From positions 7,501 to 71,500 of the forward strand of contig NZ_JIAR01000025.1 of assembly GCF_000620705.1 (NCBI RefSeq): 64,000 nt of DNA, given 5' to 3'. Made by a program: the position numbers and the translations under genes. Shown here in pieces: positions 59,068-64,000 of the stretch; the first letter of the stretch is position 1, and each line of letters opens with the position of its first letter. The notes below the pieces were generated by a model. That model had not been told where the DNA came from. It ran no database searches and saw only the letters and a list, made by a program, of their open reading frames with translations. Source of the DNA: Nocardioides sp. URHA0020. Lineage in GTDB: Bacteria; Actinomycetota; Actinomycetes; Propionibacteriales; Nocardioidaceae.

Positions 59068-60339
59068 TCAGAACGTGTGACGCAGCGGGTAGCCGCTCGC
59101 CCCGGTCGCGTCGGTCTTGGTGGCGAGCACGTGGTGCAGCTGGATCTCGTTGCGCTCGAAGGCGAGCCGCGATCCGGCCATGTAGAGGCCCCAGACCCGG
59201 GCGGTGCCTTCGCCGACCTCGGCGACGCAGGCGTCCCAGTTGTCGACGAGGTTCTGGCACCACGCGGCGAGGGTCTTGGCGTAGTGCACCCGGATGTTCT
59301 CGGTGTGCTGCACCTCGAGACCGGCGTCCTGGACCGCGGTGACGATCGTGCCGGAGCCGATCAGCTCGCCGTCGGGGAAGACGTAGCGGTCGATGAACGC
59401 GCCGGTGTCGGTCGGCCGGTTGTCGTGCCGGGTGATGCAGTGGTTGAGCAGGCGGCCCTGCGGCTTGAGGTGGTCCTCGATGAAGCCGAAGTACGACGGG
59501 TAGTTCTTCACGCCGATGTGCTCGGTCAGGCCGATAGAGGAGATCGCGTCGAAGCCGGTCTCCTCCACGCGCCGGTAGTCCATGAACCGGACCTCGGCGA
59601 GGTGGTCGAGCCGCTCCTCCTTGATCGCCTGCTGCGCCCACGACGCCTGCTCCCGCGACAGGGTGACGCCGATGGCGCGTACGCCGTACTCGCGTGCGGC
59701 GTGCCGGACCATCCCGCCCCAGCCGCAGCCGAGGTCGAGCAGCCGCTGGCCGGGTCGCAGGTCGAGCTTGCGCGCGACCAGGTCGTACTTGGCCGTCTGC
59801 GCCTCCTCGAGCGTCGCGTCGTCGGTCGGGTAGAGCGCGCAGGTGTAGGTCATCGACGGCCCGAGCACGTACTCGTAGAACGTGTTGGAGACGTCGTAGT
59901 GGTGGTGGATGACGTCGGCGTCGCGCTGCAGCGAGTGCCGGACTCCCTCGACGGCGCGGCGCCAGCGCGGCAGGTGCTCCTGCGGCGGGGGCGGCGGCGG
60001 CTTGAGGTTGGCGATGCCGAGCCCGCGCACGATGGCGACCAGCTCGGCCGGCGCCGGGCGGCGGAACTTGGTGTGGTTCTGCAGCAGCGTCATCAGCGGG
60101 TAGGGATCGCCCGGGTGCACGCCGTTGATGTCCAGGTCACCGGAAACGTAGGCACGGGCGAGCCCGAGGTCCCCCGGTGCCGTCATGATGTAGGACAGGC
60201 CGCGCTGGGTCAGCAGGTCCAGCTCGATCTCGGCGTCCGGCGGCCCGGCCGAGCTGCCGTCGTACGCCTTGAAGCGCACCGGCATCCCATCACGCATGAG
60301 TGCACCAACGGCCTCGCCGATCGTGTACGTCTTGGTCAT
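59068..60339 (-). CDS. tmsB: Fatty-acyl phospholipid methyltransferase (cyclopropane synthase family), TmsB-like
   Basis: A 423-residue SAM enzyme. Motifs: DLGCGWGGMVRHAA (SAM site, about 200), YDVSNTFYEYVLGPSMTYTCALY and GLTEHIGVKNYPSYF. A coupled FAD oxidoreductase precedes it (ATGA overlap), the arrangement of tmsA-tmsB, which together convert oleoyl-phospholipid into 10-methylstearate (tuberculostearate). Without that partner the name would be cyclopropane-fatty-acyl synthase. The pair and the actinobacterial host favour TmsB; tmsC is not seen here. Confidence 0.82.
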   Translation of the reverse strand: MTKTYTIGEAVGALMRDGMPVRFKAYDGSSAGPPDAEIELDLLTQRGLSYIMTAPGDLGLARAYVSGDLDINGVHPGDPYPLMTLLQNHTKFRRPAPAELVAIVRGLGIANLKPPPPPPQEHLPRWRRAVEGVRHSLQRDADVIHHHYDVSNTFYEYVLGPSMTYTCALYPTDDATLEEAQTAKYDLVARKLDLRPGQRLLDLGCGWGGMVRHAAREYGVRAIGVTLSREQASWAQQAIKEERLDHLAEVRFMDYRRVEETGFDAISSIGLTEHIGVKNYPSYFGFIEDHLKPQGRLLNHCITRHDNRPTDTGAFIDRYVFPDGELIGSGTIVTAVQDAGLEVQHTENIRVHYAKTLAAWCQNLVDNWDACVAEVGEGTARVWGLYMAGSRLAFERNEIQLHHVLATKTDATGASGYPLRHTF

Positions 60340-61691
60340 CGTCTCTTCACCGCCTTGTCGTACAGGGTGGTCAGTCGGTCGTGCGGGTCGTAGCGACCCT
60401 TCACGGCGGCCAGGTTGGCTCCGCCGTACAGCTGGTCGAACGTCTCGCGGTCGTAGAAGGCCTCGCTGTAGAGCGACTTGTGGCCGTCGAGCTCGAGGAC
60501 CTTCGTCTCGATCGCGCGGTTGCGGGGTCCGTTCGGGGCGTCCGGCCCGACGTGCACGGTGCCCCAGAAGCCGGCGTTGATGTAGACCTGGCCCGGCTCC
60601 AGCGGGTAGGAGGCCCACTCCCGCTTCGAGACCAGCGGGCAGAGCCACACCGGGCGCATCCCGACCGCGTCGTCGAACCACTCCAGGAACGCCGCCAGGT
60701 TGGCGACCGGCACCTCGATGTCCTGGATCACCCGCTCCCGCAGCGGACGCCCCGCGCGGCGGTCGAGCCGGTCGGCGATCGAGAAGCGGCGGTCCAGGCC
60801 GAGCAGCCTCTGGTAGACGTCCGAGCGCCGCCAGCGGCGTGGCCAGAGCCTGCGGATCCGGGGGTTCTGGGCGCCGAACGCGCCCGAGCACCAGAACCAG
60901 TCAGTGTCCCAGCGCCAGAGGTAGTCGTACGTCGTCAGCAGGTCGGTCTCACGCTGCTGGATGCTCCGGTAGTAGACGTCCTGACCGGCGTAGTCGCTGG
61001 TCGGGCCGCCCTGCTCACTCCAGGTCGCGAGCGTCAGGTAGTACTCCCCCGGCTCGAACGCGACGCCGTCGAGCCCGTCGACCCGGACCCCGTCGTACGA
61101 CGCGGTCTCGGTGATCTCGGTGATGGTCTTGGCCAGCAGCCCGGCGTCGTCGAAGCGCACGTGCCGCAGGGCGACGTGGCCGGGCACCGCCTCGAGCTCG
61201 ATCCGCAGGCGGGTGGCGTAGCCGAGCGAGCCGTAGGAGTTGGGGAAGGCGTCGAAGAGGTCGTCGCCCGGCCGGCAGGTGACGACCCCGCCGGCACCGG
61301 TGAAGACGTCCATCTCGAGCACCGACTCGTGCGGCAGCCCGTTGCGGAAGCTCGTCGACTCGATGCCGAGACCGGTGACCGCACCGCCCAGCGTGATGGT
61401 GCGCAGCTGCGGCACGACGTACGGGATCAGGCCGTGCGGCAGCGTCGCGTCGACGAGGTCCTCGTAGGTGCACATGCCCTGCACGTCGGCGGTCCTCGCG
61501 TCGACGTCGATGGCGATCACGCCGTCCAGTCCGGAGACGTCGAGACCGGGTGCCGTCGTGGCGGCGCGGGGCCGGAAGAGGTTCGAGGTCCTCTTCGCCA
61601 ACCGCACCGGAGCCCCGGCGGGGATCGCGGCGTACGACGTGCTCAGTCGCTCCACCGCCACGTCGTGTGCCGACCAACCGCGCAAACTCAC
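60336..61691 (-). CDS. tmsA: FAD-binding oxidoreductase, TmsA-like
   Basis: A 451-residue FAD enzyme of the GlcD/VAO type: ADVQGMCTYEDLVDATLP, TITLGGAVTGLGIESTSFRNG, and NSYGSLGYATRLRIEL. C-terminal half with QDIEVPVANLAAFLEWF. It would reduce the 10-methylene intermediate made by the methyltransferase. GTG start chosen at VSLRGWSAHD; the longer frame starting 75 bases earlier enters the promoter region with inverted repeats. Confidence 0.82.
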   Translation of the reverse strand: MSLRGWSAHDVAVERLSTSYAAIPAGAPVRLAKRTSNLFRPRAATTAPGLDVSGLDGVIAIDVDARTADVQGMCTYEDLVDATLPHGLIPYVVPQLRTITLGGAVTGLGIESTSFRNGLPHESVLEMDVFTGAGGVVTCRPGDDLFDAFPNSYGSLGYATRLRIELEAVPGHVALRHVRFDDAGLLAKTITEITETASYDGVRVDGLDGVAFEPGEYYLTLATWSEQGGPTSDYAGQDVYYRSIQQRETDLLTTYDYLWRWDTDWFWCSGAFGAQNPRIRRLWPRRWRRSDVYQRLLGLDRRFSIADRLDRRAGRPLRERVIQDIEVPVANLAAFLEWFDDAVGMRPVWLCPLVSKREWASYPLEPGQVYINAGFWGTVHVGPDAPNGPRNRAIETKVLELDGHKSLYSEAFYDRETFDQLYGGANLAAVKGRYDPHDRLTTLYDKAVKRR

Positions 61692-61716
61692 GGCGCAGAG
61701 GCTACTCCTGTCGGGT

Positions 61717-61770
61717 GTCGGATGTGTTTCCGACCCGGCATACACGGAGAGTGTCTCCGGAATCACACTC
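61717..61770. promoter_or_regulatory. Two inverted repeats upstream of tmsA
   Basis: GTCGGA-6-TCCGAC at 61717-61734 and GAGTGT-10-ACACTC at 61749-61770, lying 26-79 bp upstream of the tmsA start. Their symmetry suits repressor operators; the regulator is unknown. Confidence 0.45.
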
Positions 61771-61848
61771 CTCCGGAGCCGTCAGCGCGCACGCGGTAGG
61801 TCTCCACGGTGACGTCGCGTACGTCGCGCCGGCGCGGACCAGACCGCG

Positions 61849-61865
61849 GCCCCGGTCGCCGGGGC
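61849..61865. terminator. Hairpin between the ybeY-side operon and tmsA
   Basis: GCCCCGG-TCG-CCGGGGC, perfect 7-bp stem, 6 bp past the stop of the deaminase-like gene. T-run (TTT) only on the plus-strand side; it may still mark the end of the minus-strand operon. Confidence 0.4.
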
Positions 61866-61871
61866 TTTCGC

Positions 61872-62225
61872 TCAGGTCGTCAGCGTCTCGACGATCGCGC
61901 CCTTCACGTCGCCGCGGTGCACCACGACGCCGCTGCCACCGAGGTCACCGACGGCGGCCAGGTCGGCGTCGGCCACCGTGTCCGCCGCGGTGAGGACGAC
62001 CGCGGCCTCCAGGCCCCGCGACCCGGACGCGACGGCCATCGCGACGCAGACCCCGATCGCCGAGACCCGCAGCGACGGCAGGTCGACGGTGGCGGCGGCG
62101 TACGTGCGGCCGTCGGAGTCGCGTACGGCGGCCCCCTCGGCGGCGCCGGTGCGGGCGCGGGTCGCGCGGGCCAGGGTGACCAGCTTCTTGTCCTCGGCGG
62201 ACAGCGGGGTGGCAAAATCAGTCAT
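61872..62225 (-). CDS. Cytidine deaminase-like protein lacking the zinc site
   Basis: A 117-residue protein with the cytidine deaminase fold layout (helix ARATRARTGAAEGAAVRDSDG, strand YAAATVDLPSLRVSAIGVCVAMAVA). The expected catalytic CAE/HAE is replaced by LRVSAI and no PCxxC follows, so zinc-dependent deamination is not possible by the known mechanism. Similar proteins appear between HlyC-type and era genes in actinobacteria. Overlaps the HlyC-type gene by 8 bp. Confidence 0.75.
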   Translation of the reverse strand: MTDFATPLSAEDKKLVTLARATRARTGAAEGAAVRDSDGRTYAAATVDLPSLRVSAIGVCVAMAVASGSRGLEAAVVLTAADTVADADLAAVGDLGGSGVVVHRGDVKGAIVETLTT

Positions 62226-63516
62226 CGCTGTCGTCGTCCTCGTCGTCGGTGGCGACCCGCGCGATCAGCACGGTGCCGATGCGGTTGCGGCGGCCGGTCG
62301 CCGCCTCGGCCTCGAAGCGCAGCGCGTGCGCCTCCACGACCGAGCCGGGGATCGGGACCCGGCCCAGGTGCTTGGCCATCAGGCCGCCGACGCTGTCGAC
62401 GTCCTCCTCCTCGACGTCGAAGCCGAAGAGCTCGTCGAGGTCGTCGATCGGGTAGCGCGACGACACCCGCACGACGCCGTCCTCGAGCGTCTCCACCTCG
62501 ATCTCCTCGGCGTCGTACTCGTCGGTGATCTCACCCACGATCTCCTCGAGGATGTCCTCGATCGTGACCAGGCCGGCGGTGCCGCCGTACTCGTCGACGA
62601 CGACCGCGATGTGCTGGCGGTTGGCCTGCATCTCCGAGAGCAGCGCGTCGACCGGCTTGGAGTCGGGCACGAAGTGGGTCGGGCGCATCACCTCGTCGAT
62701 GCGCTGGGTGAACTCCACGTCGGGCGCCTCGAAGTCGCGGCGCACGATGTCCTTGAGGTAGGCGATGCCCACGACGTCGTCGAGGTTCTCGCCGATGACC
62801 GGCACGCGGGAGAAGCCGCTGCGCAGGAAGAGCGACAGCGTCTGGCGCAGGTTCTTGTGCCGCTCGACGTAGACCACGTCGTTGCGCGGCACCATCACCT
62901 CCCGGGCGATCGTGTCTCCGAGCTCGAGCACGTCGTGGATCATCTTGCGCTCGCCGGACTCGATCAGCGACGACGCCTCGGCCATGTCGACGAGCTCGCG
63001 CAGCTCGGTCTCCGTCGAGAACGGGCCCTCGCGGAAGCCCTTGCCGGGGGTGAGCGCGTTGCCGACCAGGATCAGCAGCTTGGGCAGCGGGCCGAGGATG
63101 GCCGTCACGACGTAGAGCGGTCCGGCCGAGACCAGCGCCACCCGCTCGGAGTGCTGACGACCGACCGTGCGCGGAGCGACGCCGATCGCGACGAAGGACA
63201 CGACCAGCATCACGAGGATCGTGGTGAGAACGGCGGGCCACCACGCGCCGTCGTACACCTGGTCGATCGTGAAGGCGACCAGCACGGTCGCGGAGATCTC
63301 GCAGAGCAGGCGCAGGAAGAGCGCGGTGTTGAGGTAGCGCGGCGGGTCCCCGAGCAGCGCCACCAGCCGGCGCGCACCGGGCCGGCTGTCGTCGAGGAGC
63401 TCCTCGGCGCGGGCGCGCGAGAAGCCGGCCAGCGCGGCGTCGGCCGCGGAGAAGAGTCCGGCGAGCACGACCAGCACGGCTGCCCCGATCAGCAGCCAGA
63501 CGTCGTGCCCGCTCAC
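62218..63516 (-). CDS. CNNM/HlyC-type membrane protein with CBS pair
   Basis: A 432-residue protein: DUF21/CNNM membrane domain with four helices (residues about 5-160), a CBS pair (about 195-330; VMRPTHFVPDSKPVDALL, VVVDEYGGTAGLVTIEDILEEIVGEI) and a CorC/HlyC C-terminal domain (about 345-420). Likely a magnesium/cobalt transport or homeostasis protein. GTG start; ten bases separate it from the ybeY stop. Confidence 0.92.
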   Translation of the reverse strand: MSGHDVWLLIGAAVLVVLAGLFSAADAALAGFSRARAEELLDDSRPGARRLVALLGDPPRYLNTALFLRLLCEISATVLVAFTIDQVYDGAWWPAVLTTILVMLVVSFVAIGVAPRTVGRQHSERVALVSAGPLYVVTAILGPLPKLLILVGNALTPGKGFREGPFSTETELRELVDMAEASSLIESGERKMIHDVLELGDTIAREVMVPRNDVVYVERHKNLRQTLSLFLRSGFSRVPVIGENLDDVVGIAYLKDIVRRDFEAPDVEFTQRIDEVMRPTHFVPDSKPVDALLSEMQANRQHIAVVVDEYGGTAGLVTIEDILEEIVGEITDEYDAEEIEVETLEDGVVRVSSRYPIDDLDELFGFDVEEEDVDSVGGLMAKHLGRVPIPGSVVEAHALRFEAEAATGRRNRIGTVLIARVATDDEDDDSDD

Positions 63517-63526
63517 CGGGCCGACT

Positions 63527-63976
63527 TCACTGGGCTCGCCAGGACGCGAGGAGCTCGTCCTGGAGACCGAACATCTCCTTGTGCTCCTCCGGCTCGGCGT
63601 GGTCGTAGCCGAGCAGGTGCAGGATGCCGTGCACGGTCAGCAGCTCGATCTCCGCCTCCGCGCCGTGGCCGGCCGTCTCGCCCTGCCTGGCGGCAATGTC
63701 GGGGCACAGCACGAGGTCGCCGAGGACGCCCTCCTCGAGCTCCTCGTTGACGAGGCCGGGACGCAGCTCGTCCATCGGGAAGGCCAGCACGTCGGTCGGC
63801 CCCTCCTTGCCCATCCACTGCTCGTTGAGCCCGGCGATGGTCGCCTCGTCGACGGCCTTGATGCACAGCTCGGCCAGCGGGTGCACGCGCATCTGGTCCA
63901 TGACATGGCGGCTGAGTGCGGCCAGCCGGTTGACGTCGAGCTCGCGACCGGACTCGTTGAGGACCTCGATGCTCAA
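63527..63976 (-). CDS. ybeY: Endoribonuclease YbeY
   Basis: A 149-residue zinc RNase of rRNA maturation: metal site HGILHLLGYDHAEPEEHKEMF with three His, and PTDVLAFPMDE. TTG start (MSIEVLNES). Complete in the window; the gene upstream (usually phoH) would lie beyond the right edge. Confidence 0.95.
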   Translation of the reverse strand: MSIEVLNESGRELDVNRLAALSRHVMDQMRVHPLAELCIKAVDEATIAGLNEQWMGKEGPTDVLAFPMDELRPGLVNEELEEGVLGDLVLCPDIAARQGETAGHGAEAEIELLTVHGILHLLGYDHAEPEEHKEMFGLQDELLASWRAQ

Positions 63977-64000
63977 CTGCGGGCTTCCGTCCGGCCGGCC

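Overview
The window is high-GC DNA with many GTG/TTG starts and densely packed, often 4-bp-overlapping genes. The gene set (BTAD-AAA regulators, S/T kinase, Zur-regulated metal ABC transporter, a Leu-codon leader before leuA, a tuberculostearate-type methyltransferase/oxidoreductase pair, septum-formation lipoproteins) points to an actinobacterium, most likely Nocardioidaceae (Nocardioides-like). No rRNA or ribosomal protein gene is present to fix the genus, so this is an inference from gene content and order.

Layout. 1-5.8 kb: 3' part of a membrane Ser/Thr kinase, a large hybrid histidine kinase with its own HPt, a tiny membrane protein and an aldo/keto reductase. 5.8-16.5 kb: a surface-glycan locus. 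It holds a complete-looking set for a CMP-activated legionaminic-acid-type nonulosonic acid (CBS-nucleotidyltransferase, 4,6-dehydratase, aminotransferase, hydrolysing 2-epimerase, synthase, LbH acetyltransferase, CMP-synthetase). It also holds a protein with the D/E-D/E-G, H and S/T signatures of bacterial sialyltransferases, a coiled-coil membrane protein and an OafA-type O-acyltransferase with SGNH domain. 16.6-21.3 kb: a BTAD/AAA regulator and a secreted beta-propeller protein.

21.4-24.4 kb: a roughly 2.95-kb, lower-GC element sits inside the anticodon loop of a tRNA(CAU) gene. The host tRNA is split into two halves by an 11-bp direct repeat, and the element carries its own intact tRNA(CAU), a TIR-domain protein, a 41-residue basic protein, a big hairpin and a broken phage-like gene, but no integrase.

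24.4-38 kb and 42.5-64 kb are mainly the conserved actinobacterial housekeeping order on the minus strand: DUF72 protein, kinase-fold phosphotransferase, tRNA-Asn, dnaG, dgt, dusB, glyS, then uppS, recO, leuA, era, CBS/HlyC protein, ybeY. Lineage-specific insertions include two equal-length tandem sensor kinases between uppS and recO, a MASE1 sensor kinase, a Zur-controlled zinc uptake operon with its regulator (39.8-42.9 kb), a secreted TolB-like propeller protein, a lysine/alanine/proline-tailed coiled-coil protein, tandem septum-formation lipoproteins and a tmsA/tmsB-like pair.

Non-coding highlights: tandem Zur boxes overlapping the zinc-operon promoter; a leucine leader peptide with hairpin before leuA; a pair of long perfect hairpins at 35.2-35.4 kb; and an array of five composite REP-like palindromic units at 53.6-54.4 kb.
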